Below are positions 50,258 through 62,905 of a stretch of 64,000 nucleotides of DNA, in pieces. The position numbers and the translations under genes are program-made. Source of the DNA: Aphelocoma coerulescens (lineage: Eukaryota > Chordata > Aves > Passeriformes > Corvidae); assembly GCF_041296385.1 (NCBI RefSeq), contig NC_091023.1:10540924-10604923 (forward strand), read 5' to 3'. A model generated the notes under the pieces. It had not been told where the DNA came from and did no database searches. It worked only from the letters and a program-made list of their open reading frames with translations. The first letter of the stretch is position 1. The number at the start of each line of letters is the position of its first letter.

Positions 50258-50305
50258 CTAAATCCCCATTTACCCCTTTCTAAATCCCCAAATACCCATT
50301 TACCC
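50258..50305 (+). repeat. Short imperfect tandem duplication
   Basis: 'ctaaatccccatttaccc' is followed at once by 'ctaaatccccaaatacccat' and 'ttaccc'. This is a two-copy duplication of about 22-26 bases, probably from slippage within the CR1 region. Confidence 0.75.
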
Positions 50306-50309
50306 ACAA

Positions 50310-50890
50310 GTGCCTCAGTCAGTTGTGTGCCCACCTTACCACATAAAACCAGCAAAATTTGCCTTCAAGCATGTCAGGTGGGACTGTGTCCTATCTTGTC
50401 TTTGCAATAAGGTTCCACCAAATCTACTACACACAAGTACATAGTGGCATCATGATAGTTGTTTATTACATTGGCAAGGACAAGAAAGATTTTTAAAGTA
50501 TCATCTAATGCTTTGTGCCATTATTCATTTTTAATACTGAATAAGTATTAAGTTTCTCTAACTTCTCCATGGCTTCCTCCCTCTCAGCTACCCTTGCATT
50601 TTCAAACAGAGGTAATGCATTTGTCTTCTTGACATCATCAGGAGACCCCACATTTCTTAGAGAGAATGGCAGATAAGTAAGCATTTGTAAATGTTTCACA
50701 TTATAGGATATTGTATCAAGTCCTGCTGACTTGCATAATCTTTCTTATCTATCAAGTACACCTGACCTGTTTCTTTTTAGTCCTGTTTTTATTCAAATGA
50801 ACTGGTTTAAGCATCTGGTCATAATTCACCTTTTCTGTGGTGGTTGAAAGGAGAAAGACATCAAATAGATGACCTATTATTTGCTCATTT
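50310..50890 (-). mobile_element. CR1 reverse-transcriptase region, rearranged
   Basis: Reverse-complement CR1 landmarks continue: 'cagttgtgtgcccacctt' and 'tcaggtgggactgtgtcc' (the RT region), 'cttcttgacatcatcagg' with 'ccccacatttctta', and then 'tcaagtcctgctgacttgca' and 'gcatctggtcataattcacc'. In known CR1 consensus order the last two come before the 'cttcttgacatc' landmark. Here they follow it, so either two copies abut or the element is rearranged. No intact reverse transcriptase remains. Confidence 0.6.
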
Positions 50891-53800
50891 CCATATTAAG
50901 AAATAAACTTCTACTTTCATCCAATTTGGTTACTTAAGTATTTTTTTACTATTCTTCCTTCTTCAGCAGTTGCAGTTCAGTTTAAGCCTGAGCTTTCTGA
51001 CTCTCCCTTATGTGTCCCTAAAATCTGTCACACCAGTACCCCGTGAGGAGAAACACACCTTTGCCATCTTTTTCTGCCCCGTTCAGAGTGATAAGCCACG
51101 CTCACATCTCCCCCTGCCCTTTCTCTGGGACTGTCAGCCGAGAGCAGCTGCAAGCTGCCCCTGGCATGGCACACAGAGATTGGGTTACTGCACGGAATAG
51201 CCGCGTTAGCAGCTGGCAAACCGCGCTGGCTCCAGCCTGGCCTGGCTGAGCGGGCAAGACACTTGGTTCAGTGCAAACAGCACCATCCCCACCTGAAAGG
51301 CTTCTGCATTCCTAATAGAACTTGCACCTCACAACTCCTGCATGGCCAAGGCAAGAGAGCACCATGAGAAACATAAGTAAATGCTTCCCTTCAACTCTGC
51401 TGGAATGAAACAAAAGCAACAGGCAACACAGCAGAAACAGAGGCCTCGCTGCCTACTCGCATTTGAGGTCCAGGAGGGGCAAAAAGGGTAACAAAGTTTG
51501 ACTCTTTGAAGATTTGGTTGCTCCTTCTCTGCTTTTCCACAAGATCCTGTGTCACGGAGGGGACACAGGAATGCTCTGAGCCCACAGAATATCTCAATCC
51601 ACCTCTTAATGAGACGAAAGGTTTCAGGGAAACTCAGATGAAACATGACAAGGCATAGTAATACAGCCAGAAGGACCCTATTGATCTGCTTTACAAATGG
51701 AAAATACTTAGAAGCTAATGTAAATAGGAACGAGCTGCAAGAAATGTTCTGTAACCTTAAATTAACTACTTAAGAGCATGGCAGGCATCTTGCTGGTAGT
51801 TCTGCACTTCACTTAGCTCCTACAGTCATACAATCCTAGCAGCTTCAGTGGGAAGGAAAATGAAATCCTCCAATCCGTAGGGAAAAGTCATAGTTTATCT
51901 CTAGAAAGCATGAAGCTGCAAATCTGAAAAGATGCCAAAGTTGACAGTTAACTGCCACATACTACTGAAGTCTATTTTTCCACCTTCTTCTTAAACTCTT
52001 TCTTCCATTCCCAGGCCAGACTCGAGTTTGGAAGTCAGTGAATGAATTCCACAAGTACTACAGTTTGTGCTTTCCCCAACAGCTCAAAAGCAGAGGTATC
52101 AGATTTCACAGCCCTGTGAGGAGGCTGGCACGGCTTCAAAGCACTTCTGAAACATCTCTCACTTTATCCTGAGGAGACAATGGCCTCTTCGCAGGGACCT
52201 GCAGCAGACCTTCCCTCCAAGAGCTGATTGTGACACAGTCCCAGCTCCTGCAAAGTAACACCCACATATCGGGAATTTCACGACCTTGTGCCAAGGCAGA
52301 ACTTACTTGAAAAGTCTGAACCAAATCAAACAGCATTTGCCATCTCAACATTTTTTAAAGATGTCTTGGGCCTGTCATGACTCAAAAATGGGTTGTATTC
52401 AAGTCCTATGTTGGCTTCAATGTGCTAGTCCTGGTGGAAAGCAAGTGCTTTTGGCAAGTTCTTTTAGTTACCAAAAATAGTTCTGTACTACACTATCAAA
52501 ACGACATAATCTTTAATTTTTCTCTTGACTGCAATTAAATTTTAAAGAGACAAATGGATCAATTCCAGAATTTATAAAGACAGGTCTCATAAAACCTTCC
52601 TATCCTGAATTATTTCAGAGACAGCCATTTTTGAAAGTCATAATTTTCTCCTTTCTCCTTTGGTATTAAGAAAAGTCAACTTTCCTAGTTCCCTGCATAG
52701 ATAAAACATGCAGGATTTTGTATATTTTTGCCAATCCATTTACAATCAAAACCTTTCACTCCATCTCAGAAATGGTTGCAAACATCAACTCCGTAGAGGC
52801 AAGGGCACGCCAGAGAAATGAATTTTTACTAGGAATAGCAAAATGAAATAAGAAATAGGAATGTTAAAAAAATACAAATAGATACATAAAAGATAAATAG
52901 ATATAAATATATCAGGATCAGCAAAACTAAGTAAATACTGCACTGAGAATACCAAGCTCCAGGTCAATGGAAAATTTTAATTTATAACTGTATCATGTGC
53001 AACAGAGCTGCTGCAATTCCAAACATGACAACTGGGTGATATATGGCATTTCCCATGTTCTTATATGTCCTAGTATTTCAGTTATTAAATGACAATCTGA
53101 GAAACAGTAACACAGAGACAACTGACAATAAAGCTGGTGAAAGGATTAGTCAAAATTTGTCAAAGTGTGATGGAAACTATGGGAAGAACAAAGCATGAGC
53201 TGCATTGGTGCTTGGAAAAAAACAAAACTCAAACCACTTGAGAATTTGAATCAAGGTCAAAATGAAACACTAGACACATTCATGAGGCAAGATGGCATAT
53301 ATTTGGATGATCCTCAATATAAAAGCTTTCTAAGGGAAAGGGAAAGGCCAGCTGAAAGCACAGCAGTCAAGTGCTCCATCATCCCTTCTCCCTCTTCAGA
53401 ACCTACTGGAACAAACTCTGTACAGGCAAGAAACATTCCCAGCATTTCTGCTCAGCCATGAAATCCTAAAGAGCAAGGAGAAACAACTGCCAAGTTTCCA
53501 AGTTTTCCAGGAAAAAGAACTTACCCTGACTACTTAATCCCCTTTCATCCTGTTAATCTGGTGCTCTGCCTCTGCACTAGTTCAGTCCAGCCCCTGGGTG
53601 ACAAACTGTTCACAGGGCTTTGCTGCTGCACTGTCCTCACAGCACTGCCTCACCTGAGTGATCCATGGACAAAAATCAAGGGAAAAGACTTTTCAGCTAA
53701 ATTTGCAGCTGGCTCCATTAACCTGTGCTGGCTTTTCTCTGTGGGGATGGCAAGGTTTGAGTACTGAGGAATCATTCCTGTTGTTCCCATCCACAATTGA

Positions 53801-56800
53801 CATAACTGTATTACCAACTTCAGGTAGGTTATGAAAGTGTTGAATCTGCCTTTCAGAGCCTCAGCCCTTAAGCCACTTAAGAGGAATGAGCCGTTCTTAG
53901 GTGATGCTACTAAATTTGGGAATCTCCCACCAATACTGAATGCTAAGCTGGTGAGCCCAACATCCAGTCCATCTCTTTCCACTTCCTTTCCAATAATGTC
54001 ATCATGAAACCTTTATTTTTTTCTAACTTTCAATGCTGAATGATGCTTTAGCCTAAGCTACCCAAACACTGTAAAGTCAAGAATCAGATGCATGTTCCTT
54101 GAGGCGGAACAGTCACAAAATTCAAAGGCAAAATGAAAGAAGAATGGTTGAAGATACAGTTTGTTTTCTCTAATGAGTCCTCAAAAACAGCAATGGGGGA
54201 AGCAAGGAATTATTTTAAGATAACATTTTAAAAGCAAAAAAAGTAGAATTTGAAAACATAGCACATAATAAAGATCAGCCACAAGACATAGTACATGGCA
54301 TAGTACACAAGCCATGGCTGCAGTTTCAACTTATTTAAACTAAGTATGCTGTCTCTTTTCCAACGTAGGCTCTATGAGCCCATATATTGTTGAGTACACT
54401 TTTGAAACCATTCCCACTCCAGTTCAGAGATAGGCATTATGGTCAAGCCATGTTTCTAACAATAATGTTTGGTTTGGCAAGTTGTAGTGTGGTTATCTTG
54501 GCAAACAGATGCTTTAGCCTCTGCCATTTATTTAGTCCCAGTACATTCCAAATTATTTTGATGAAACTTCAAGTATGATATGAAGGGAAAGTCATAGCTA
54601 GTAAATCACCTGGAAAGATCCATAAAGGACAGGTCTTGATGGCCTCACTCTGCCAAAGAAATAACCCTGGGTTGCTGATCTGTTACAAATTGGAAATGCT
54701 TACAGTAAAAGCAGGGGTTCTTTTTATTGCAAGAAGTCAAGGAAATATATACAGCACAAAGAATAGTAATATGACCCTCCAGCAATGCTCACCCTAGAAC
54801 AGAAGGATCATAACTCTGAAGAGCAGTCAGCACTTAAGTTCATAAAGTTCTCACAGCATTCCCTCTCTCTCTCTTTGTGAATTGCTATTTATGTTCATCC
54901 ACATGTATGTGCACAGATACACACTTTTAAATATGTGGATTATTAAATTAAAGGCAAGAGTTCACATCAAGCAGGAGGAGAAGAGAGTTGTTTCTTTATC
55001 AGCATTATCTCACTTCAACAGAACAAAACAAAAAAACCAATGCAAACAGCAATAAAATAAAAAGAAGACATTTAAGTCCTCAAATGATGCATGAGAGTTC
55101 ATGCAAACATGCTTTCCTTGTGGTGTTCTTGATAGGTTTGCTGTTCTTTAATGGTGCTGGAACAATTGCAATGCTTTTCCTTCAAATACAACTTTTTTTT
55201 CAAATAATTTACAGTATTTGTAAATTATGTAAATCACTTTCTATAGACCTGAATACCTTAAGAAGTTAGTTTCAGAAGTAGCAGCAAATGGCTTGGTTCT
55301 CAGAAATGTGCCATAACCTCAGAGCCCAATGTAAAAGACAGCATCTGTCAGTGCCTTGCACTTGTGGAAATCAGGTCAAATCCAAAAACTGCAAATAAAG
55401 ATACTTTCTATGTCTGTCACATTTAAGCAATTTCCAATGATTTTACAAAAAATCTCACTTCCCTTAAAAACAATAAATAGAAAAAACTCATAGTGCTTAG
55501 TTCCAATTTCTATTCACACAGTTCTTCCCCACAAATGTTCAGATTCACCTCTCCACCTTTAACCTGTCCTCAATAAGAAACACAGACATTAAATCCTGAC
55601 TTTCCATCTTCCCCCAGCCCAAACGTTGACTGCTCAAGAGTTAATAATAGCAGCAGCAAGCTGATAGAAAACTGGGAAAAGGAGAACATTGGAAAATTAA
55701 TGCTTGGATTCACAGCATTATCAGAGTAGGCTGACTGACAGCTAATCTTACATACATCTATAGGAAATTTCATTATTTAATTTCTTTCACGGCACATGGA
55801 ACAGGAAGTATTACACAATGACTACAGTTAAATGTAAATATATGGCCTCTTAATTTCACAGACATTCTTCAGATATCATCTAAACAGGTAAGCAGATTTA
55901 TATGTATTTGTCTTTCCCAGAATAGCCATCCCTCAAACCAAACAGCAATAGAAGAGGATTACCTAATTTCCTGAGCAGTCTGCTACAGCAGCAAGAACCA
56001 CACACAGACCTCACTGACATGGACAGAGGTCCAAGTGAGCTTTCACCTGCAGGAAAGCAACTCCAAACTTACCTTGGTCCAACAGAAACTGTTGAACTGT
56101 AGCCCATCTTACAGGAGTGGGCTATTGAGTCCCGGGTGAATCATTCAACATCCTCTGAAACACAAACAGTTCAACATTTCCTCCAATGGATGAATGTCCA
56201 GCTTTAAATACATCCCATAGGACATGTGCATCTGAACAGAAATGAAACCACACATTGAACCCCACACAAAACCATCACTTCATGTAATTCACTAATGAAT
56301 AAATACCTGCTAAATACAGATGTTAAGGCTGTTGTGGGATAAAAATAGAACTGAGTTTTCAAGAGCAGTTAGTGACTTTTAGTTAAGCTGAAGTCATTGC
56401 TGTTGGAGCATTTACTGGTTTTACACATATACATTCATACACACAGACTTTCTCAGACAGTCACTCTGATGCTTTCCCCATTTCCTCTTTCCTTATCTTC
56501 TACAATTTCACCTAATTCTCTTTTTCCTTCTTTTTCTCTTGAATCAGAACACACCTACACCACAGTGTATTTAAGGGCCTTCAAGAAAGAAGAAACAAAC
56601 ACAAATAATTTGCACTACTCTCTGCACAGAGAAACAAACTGCTATGGGCACTGTCTTTTCCTTCCAGCACATCAGTTTTGTTCAACAAGCTGCACTCCAG
56701 CAAAGGACTAAAAAAACCCACATCTTAAAAACAAATTAATTAGCTTCCTACAAATTAAATTTTTCCTTTCTGTACTCCTAAAGCTTTTATCACTATTTCC

Positions 56801-56820
56801 TCTTTTACTCTTAACAATAA
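50891..56820. other. Non-coding DNA
   Basis: No gene is seen. There is a modest CpG cluster at 51030-51250 and a (CT)7 run at 54862-54875. A possible short CR1-like remnant near 51826-51880 ('tcatacaatcctag', 'ggaaggaaaatgaa') is too degraded to call. The 93-codon frame at 54988-55269 contains a hydrophobic stretch but lies in AT-rich sequence with no context. Confidence 0.55.
54862..54875. repeat. (CT)7 dinucleotide repeat
   Basis: Seven CT units. It is a minor simple-sequence repeat. Confidence 0.8.
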
Positions 56821-56821
56821 A

Positions 56822-57240
56822 ATTGATTAAAGACAAATTACATTTCTGTAGGCATTTTGCTAAAGCTTTTGATAGAGTCCATTCCGGATGCATTATCCGA
56901 TCCGATAGATCCTGCTTGGGAAGCTGCCACGGACTCCAGACAGCGTTTGAAGTGCAGTTATGCAATGGATGCCACAATGCCCGAGCAGGCAAATTATCGG
57001 GCCTTTACAAGGGAGCCTTTGGTAGATGAGCCATTCACACAGCTCCGAGCTGGGCTCTGTGCACAGAAGCTGCAGCACTCCGGGCACGGCGCGGCTCAGG
57101 GTGTGCTCACAAGCTGCTGCACAGCGACCGCAGAAGTGGTCATTGGGAGTAGTTCAAAACGCTTCACAAGAATGCTTTGATGCTATCCAGAACAGTGCTA
57201 CTGGCCAGTAGCTAAACTATAATTATGCTGGCTGGATCAG
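56822..57240 (+). promoter_or_regulatory. Strong CNE or unrecognised-exon candidate
   Basis: This block stands out from its flanks. It has frequent CpG and unusual words ('attccggatgcattatccga', 'tccgatagatcctgc', 'aaattatcgggcc') together with homeodomain-type cores at both ends ('ttgattaaag', 'aaattaca', 'aaactataattatgc'). It has no simple repeats and no transposon match. On the plus strand, 'aaattacatttctgtag' is an acceptor-like site at 56851. The frame after it is open for about 109 codons to a TGA at 57178-57180, including LLIESIPDALSDPIDPAWEA and AMDATMPEQANYRAFTREP. That peptide looks natural but is not recognised, has no initiator ATG near its start and no strong donor. Two readings remain: a deeply conserved enhancer, which I favour, or a terminal or internal exon. 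Confidence 0.45.
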
Positions 57241-57925
57241 AAAGTCAGGGTTGAGTTGCAAGAATTCCCTTCTTGGCTCACCCGTTCCAGACCTTGATCA
57301 AGGCCAATGTACTTTTGGGAAAGTTCAGTTCCAGTGAAAATGTAAGCCTACAGCAGAAAACCTCCTGGGTTCAGTTTTTGTTTTAAAATCTAGGTCAAGT
57401 CATTCTCATAGCAGTGGCAGACTTTCCATGCAGGTGGGGATACTCTGTACACAAGAAGGTACAAACAAAGAAATGTTTCCAAAAATCTAACCGAAGGTGT
57501 TAGAAAAAAATTTATCAATTTATTATAAGCTTTGTCTCTGGCCTGACTACCATCTGTGATGGGGATTTTGTTATGCAGTGAAACAAGAGCAAGATAGAGC
57601 TTTAAACAATTGCCTCGAGCACACAAGCCCTGTGTTTATTCCTAGGAACATATTCATAAATTATAAAACTGAAGAAGGACCACTTTGACTGTGTGGACTG
57701 CAGGAAATTACTTCGTCATGACATGTTCTGACTGCTCTGCGACCAGCCTAATTCCCACTTGTTTTGTTCAGGTACATAACCACCATGCACCTGAACAGTG
57801 GCACTGAACTCGATGTGTCAGGGATGAGTGATCAATAGCACTGAGATTTCCCACTAAGCTGGGCTGGGTGCAGCCACTGCCTGGGCCTGGCAGAGCTGTG
57901 GCATCACCCTTGCAAACACTGGTGC
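57241..57925. other. Non-coding DNA
   Basis: No gene is seen. The segment 57630-57770 ('tattcataaattataaaact', 'aattacttcgtcatgacatg') has a texture similar to the neighbouring CNE-like block and may belong with it. Confidence 0.5.
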
Positions 57926-58016
57926 TCCAGGGGCGGGGCCATGGGCAGGGGCAGGACAGCACTGACCGCTGCCTGAGCCCTCCTCTGAGGTCACTTCTGT
58001 TCAGCAGACACCAGGT
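57926..58016 (+). promoter_or_regulatory. GC box with downstream splice donor, promoter-like
   Basis: A consensus Sp1 site, 'ggggcggggcc' (57930-57940), lies about 75 bases upstream of a consensus 5' splice site, 'ACCAG|GTAAGG' (donor GT at 58015-58016). The arrangement fits a short untranslated first exon on the plus strand. The surrounding 57840-58030 is locally GC-rich but not a full CpG island. No downstream exon could be linked to it, so the transcript is hypothetical. Confidence 0.3.
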
Positions 58017-58499
58017 AAGGCCAGGCAGGACAGAACCATGTGATCAAGGTTAAATTCTGCATGCAAGCTCCACTTGGGTCACACCATTTCCGTGGGCAAA
58101 GATCACAGTTGTGGACTTTGTTAGGCTTTTCCCAATTCTTGTCATCTGTTTTTACCCCACTGCATCCCTCCATAACCACATGTCCAAGCTTGAGCCTAGC
58201 ACCCAGCTTTCAGCTCCTTCAAATTCTGCTGGTGGGAGAGGGTGAGATCTATTCCCTGCTCTCTAAACTGGCTCTAAAACAGGGGATCAACAATAATTAC
58301 AACTTCCAATGTGCTTATTTGCTGTGTGCCTCAGGACATTGGTTTACGGAAGCCTGTGCACAACTCTCACACCAACCCCATTATCAGACAAAAATCTTGG
58401 CAGGGAATCACGAATTTTTCCCTTCACCCCCAAAGAATCCTTATGATATTGAACTTCCTTTAAGCAGCCTCATTTTAAGTCTCACCATTTAAACAAAAC

Positions 58500-58790
58500 A
58501 CAATACAAAACAATACACTAATATCTTAGGGACTGCTTCATACGGTAAAGAATTATGTTGTTAATTCAGCCCTCTCTCAGAAATTAATGTGCTTTTTTCC
58601 TGTCTTAGGAAGTCAGCGTACCTTATTGTGTTTGTGTATTTCAGTTCACTCTGCCATACATTACCCTGATTAATTCTGGCAGTGACAAAGCTGGAGAAGT
58701 AATTTAAAATCATGATCATACAGAAGCATTGCATTTTCCTGCAGCAAAATCAGCACTCCTGTTTAACTCTCCGACCTTTCATTTCCTGTG
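58500..58790. promoter_or_regulatory. CNE-like block
   Basis: The block carries homeodomain-type cores ('gttgttaattcag', 'agaaattaatgtg', 'ctgattaattctggcagtg', 'agtaatttaaaatcatg') plus CpG-containing words ('catacggtaaag', 'agtcagcgtacc') without simple repeats. It resembles a conserved developmental enhancer, but this is untested inference. Confidence 0.3.
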
Positions 58791-61700
58791 AAGGAGCACA
58801 GGAAGCACAGGAGGTAAAACCTGTTTCTGAAGACACTGCCTTAAGAGTTCTCACAGCTTGTTTTTGAGTTATTTTCCCTCATAACAAATGAAAATGCATT
58901 CAGTATTACACCTAGAGAGACCACAGTACTGCAGTGAAACCAAACAGCTTACTACAGGTGGAATTAGACTAAAACACCAAGGCTATTCAACCAAGGACAG
59001 TCAATCTAAATTTATCATTGTCCACCTTAGAAAACAGAGAAGAAACCATGGAATGCAAATGTTAGGGATGAGAAATCTGACTTGCTTGCTGGGTAAAGTT
59101 TGCTTTGAATACGTATGTGGAAATACTGAAAACAACAAAATATGCAAAGATGACAAAGGGAGAATTTAAGCACATTGGACTTGTAATTTGTTTCCTTTGA
59201 GTTTCACTTCTTGTTTCCTTCTCATTATAGCTACTGAAATATTTTTAGAGAATAGTTATAACATAATGACAGTTATCTATATCAATTGCAAGTCATAGAT
59301 GGCTTAACTCCTCTTTTTAAGAATTAGCCTTAACTATTTTCAGACTAAGCACATACTTCCTGTAACTTCCCAAAATAACATTTGGCAATCACAGGAGCTA
59401 GAAGAGCTGCTGCTTGCTGGAAAGTGACACTTGCAATGTCTACACAAAGAAATATAAATTTACTAGACAGCACCTATCTGAATGTCTGTTATGATATAAT
59501 CAGTCATTGATTCTTCTGACAAGCTTCTGAAAGTCAGTTCTACTCTGCACACACACAAACCTAATAAGCAACAAAAGAACCTCAAGAAAACAAAGAAAAA
59601 ACACCTCAAAAAGCCATAAATTCTTACAGGTTTGAGCACAGCTCTTCTCAAAAAAATCTCATATATTCGGCATCAATTTATAGTACCGTTATATATGCCA
59701 AACATCCTGCTTAAATAACAAGGCTGTTAAGCAAATGGACTGACAAACCCACATCACAGTTATGACATTATTTGCTTAGCAAGGATATGTGATTATTTTA
59801 CAGTGATGGAAGCTTCATTAGGAAACACTTCCACTGCACAGCCAGACAGCAAGGTGTGTAACACATACTGTGGGAAAGAGACTCTGATCTGCACACCAAG
59901 TACGTTTGGGATCCCATCAAAAAGAAAGTCACATGTTCTCTGGGGTGCTGGTCTTCTGGTTTCTTGTTTCTCTTATTCTAAAGCCAGGATAAGTTTAGTA
60001 CGATGCTATCTCACACTGGAAAGTTCTGCCTTTTGAATAATGTTATTACCTGTGTAACCATGTTCTAAATTGTGTTTATTTAATGATGTTTAAAAAAAAA
60101 CCTAAACAAACAGTGAATTCACTTTTTATTTCAAGTGAAATCATTCCACATATCTAGTCAGGAACAAAATTACTCAAGCAGGTAAAACCCTCCCAGTATT
60201 CTATCAGGCCTTCATTTCCAGCTGAAGATCCCAGAGAAGACAAAATCTTTTGAAACCGAAATAATTATTTTATGTGGAAAAATAATCTTATTTCCCCCTC
60301 TTTTACCCTCCCCCCTCCCCACCCACATTTATGCTATAAGCCCATTTACTCACAGTAAAACTGAAGAGGCTGTGGTTTCAGGACTCATTGCCTACTATGG
60401 CAATTTCAAGTTAAGGATTTCACACTTTCCCCTGTTCTTGGGTCATTTAAGTCCAAGTCAGTTCTGCTCACAGGATGTCTCCAGAAAGTTCTGCTGGTTT
60501 GTTGTTTCACTAAGGCAGCACTGTCCCCAAAGTCAGCATATGGCAGTCAAAGAGCATTCAGGTGCTAAAAGTGCTTCACAGAAAAGAGGAAAGCAAAGGA
60601 AAAGTTCAGAAAGGCACGAGGAGCTCAATGGTAAGGTGAAGAGGTGAGGAGCTCAACAATAAGTTCCCTCCTTGAAGCATCCAAGGGAAGAGGTATTAGG
60701 AGGAAGAAAACTTGCTGACTGTGACAATAAAGGAGACTTCTGTTTTGACAGGGAGAAGAGCATTATATCTTCAAGGAAGCTTTGAAGATCTGCATTTCAT
60801 AGAGCTCCAGTGCTTACAATGAGACTGCTGGAATAACAAACACAGGCTCCCCAAAGCACTTTTATGTCTGTAGAGCCATTTTTAATTTAAGGATGCACTT
60901 GCTTTAAGTTTCTGTGTTTTGTTTATAGGCTTTGTTTAGTAGAGATCACTTTGATGAACCGTTAGCGGGCATTGAACTGGTCTTCCTCAATAGCAGCAGC
61001 CTCCTGAGTCAGGGATGAGTGTGACTTCCACAAATAGTTTACAAAGAAGGGGTTTGAGAACTGCAGACTGGGCTTGAACTGCTTATTTTCTGGTGAGAAC
61101 ACCTTAGCTAACTGTGCAACAGTTAGAACGAAACTCAGGAGTGGAAGGGACTAAACACACAACAAAACTTTCCAGCAAGTGAGTTTTCTGACTGGGCGAG
61201 ATGGCACTGAAAAGAACAGGGGAAGCACTGAGGTGGACACTGAAATCTGGGGGGACAAAAAGGCCTGGACAGTACTACTGCTCTGCAAGAACACAGTTTA
61301 CCTAGCTTCCTTACCAGCACTTGTTACCCAACACTACAGGAGTTAAGTACTTCTTACTCATTACTTAATCCTCTTAACACCTTGATGAAGAAGGTAAAAA
61401 TCAGTTTTGTTTTGCATACACAAAACAAATGCAATAATACCAAATGATTTATTCACATTCATAAAATGCTTTGGAAAAGGCAAAACTAAACAGCTCGCTC
61501 ACGTCTCATTGTTAGCTCTAATTTTAAAAATAACACAGCAGGCAGAAGTCTCTTGATCTTTCACATCCATGCGTCACGTTCACGTTCACGCCCTTCTCCT
61601 TATCTTTCACCTCAGATGACAACCCTCGGGATTACCCACATGACTGGGAGACTGGTGATGAGCCAACAGATTACCAGGCCACTTCACACAGCCTAACAGG

Positions 61701-62694
61701 GAAGAAATCCAGGCAAATTGCCTCCTGGCAGATTTAGGAAACAGAATTTCAGTTTACCTTTCCCTGATCCCGCTGAGGTGGCACTGACGTGTGGCTGAAG
61801 GAGACGGACACTCTCCACCAGCGGGCTGTGTTCCCAGAGTCATGGGCATGCTGTGAAGAGGCTGAAATTAATGCAAAACATGCTACTGATAAGGGCAGGC
61901 TGTCAGAACGAGCCACATCACTGCCAGGTGGCTGAGGAAAGCCAGACTTTGTGGGAAAAGGGCGGCTGGGCAGGACCGCGGTGACTGCTGAGGCGGGGTA
62001 AGCACCCAGAGCCAGTGCACAGGCCTTGAGGCTGCTTGGGAGGAACGATAACCAAACCCACTTACTGAAACCACAGGAGCACCTGAAGACACCACTTTAG
62101 TGAGAAGACAACAGTTTTTCTCTGAAGTTAGTCACTTAAAGGACAAATAATGACTTTTTGGCCCTGCATGGGCTCAAACGCATATTTTGGACTGAGACCA
62201 CAACCACGGGAACTGGAACTTACCTTATTTCCATCAGCCTTTTAAAAACAAAGCCAACCTGGCCTTGACTTCAAAAGATACAGCCTGAGGAAGAAACAGT
62301 GACACATTTGCCTTGCACCCAGCTCAGCTGACTGTAGAATCAGGATGTGCCAGAAATTCGGGGTTTGTTTTGCTCTCAAACTCCTGCCTTCATCAAATTT
62401 CCAAACAGTTTAAAGAAAAATGAACTGCTGTTTTAAATTCACAAGCTGAAGGTGAAACAGTAAATTGATAGATCGTAAAAATCATCATTTCTTCTTTCAG
62501 TTCATCTTCAAAAAGGTGGAAAAACAAAGCACTACCACTGCAATGACGAAACCAAGCAGGACAGTAGCCATGTCCACAATAACCCGAGGAGAAAACCCCT
62601 GACCTTTCAGCTTTATTGTACTTTATTGACAGTAAATAATTCACAACAAACCTGACATTTTATTCAATCTAACTAATAGTTGGTTATTACAATT
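58791..62694. other. Non-coding DNA
   Basis: No gene is seen. It contains a small 'cgttca' tandem at 61574-61591 (three overlapping ACGT cores), a CpG-leaning stretch at 61750-62000 and a repeated 'gaggagctcaa' near 60618 and 60646. A segment at 61927-61999 between an acceptor-like and a donor-like site has stops in all three frames and is not coding. Confidence 0.55.
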
Positions 62695-62732
62695 AAAAAA
62701 AAAAAACAAAACAAAACAAAACAAACAACCAA
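62695..62732 (+). repeat. A12-(CAAAA)n tract
   Basis: Twelve A residues followed by four to five CAAA/CAAAA units. It resembles an expanded retroposon tail, but no element body is recognisable upstream. Confidence 0.85.
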
Positions 62733-62885
62733 ACAAGATGAGGAGAGACAAGAGCTCTCATTCCCAGTCCAAGAGGGGGCCCTGGGAAAAGCCCCATGTG
62801 CAGCAGGAGGGACTTTCTCCCTGCTGACATTTCAGGAGGGTTCAGCCATGACATCCAACAGCCAAATGGTGCCAGACTGATTCTT

Positions 62886-62905
62886 AAATAAATAAATAAA
62901 TAAAA
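62886..62905 (+). repeat. (AAAT)n microsatellite
   Basis: About five AAAT units in AT-rich sequence. It is a simple repeat. Confidence 0.85.

Noticed and set aside
51826..51880. Possible CR1 tail remnant ('tcatacaatcctag...ggaaggaaaatgaa')
   Set aside because: Too diverged to separate from chance by eye.
61927..61999. Plus-strand segment ending at a GTAAGC donor in a CpG-leaning region
   Set aside because: All three frames contain a stop, so it is not a coding exon. No other evidence for a transcript was seen.
62695..62732. Possible retroposon poly(A) tail
   Set aside because: No retrogene or SINE body precedes it and no target-site duplication is visible. It is treated as a simple repeat.
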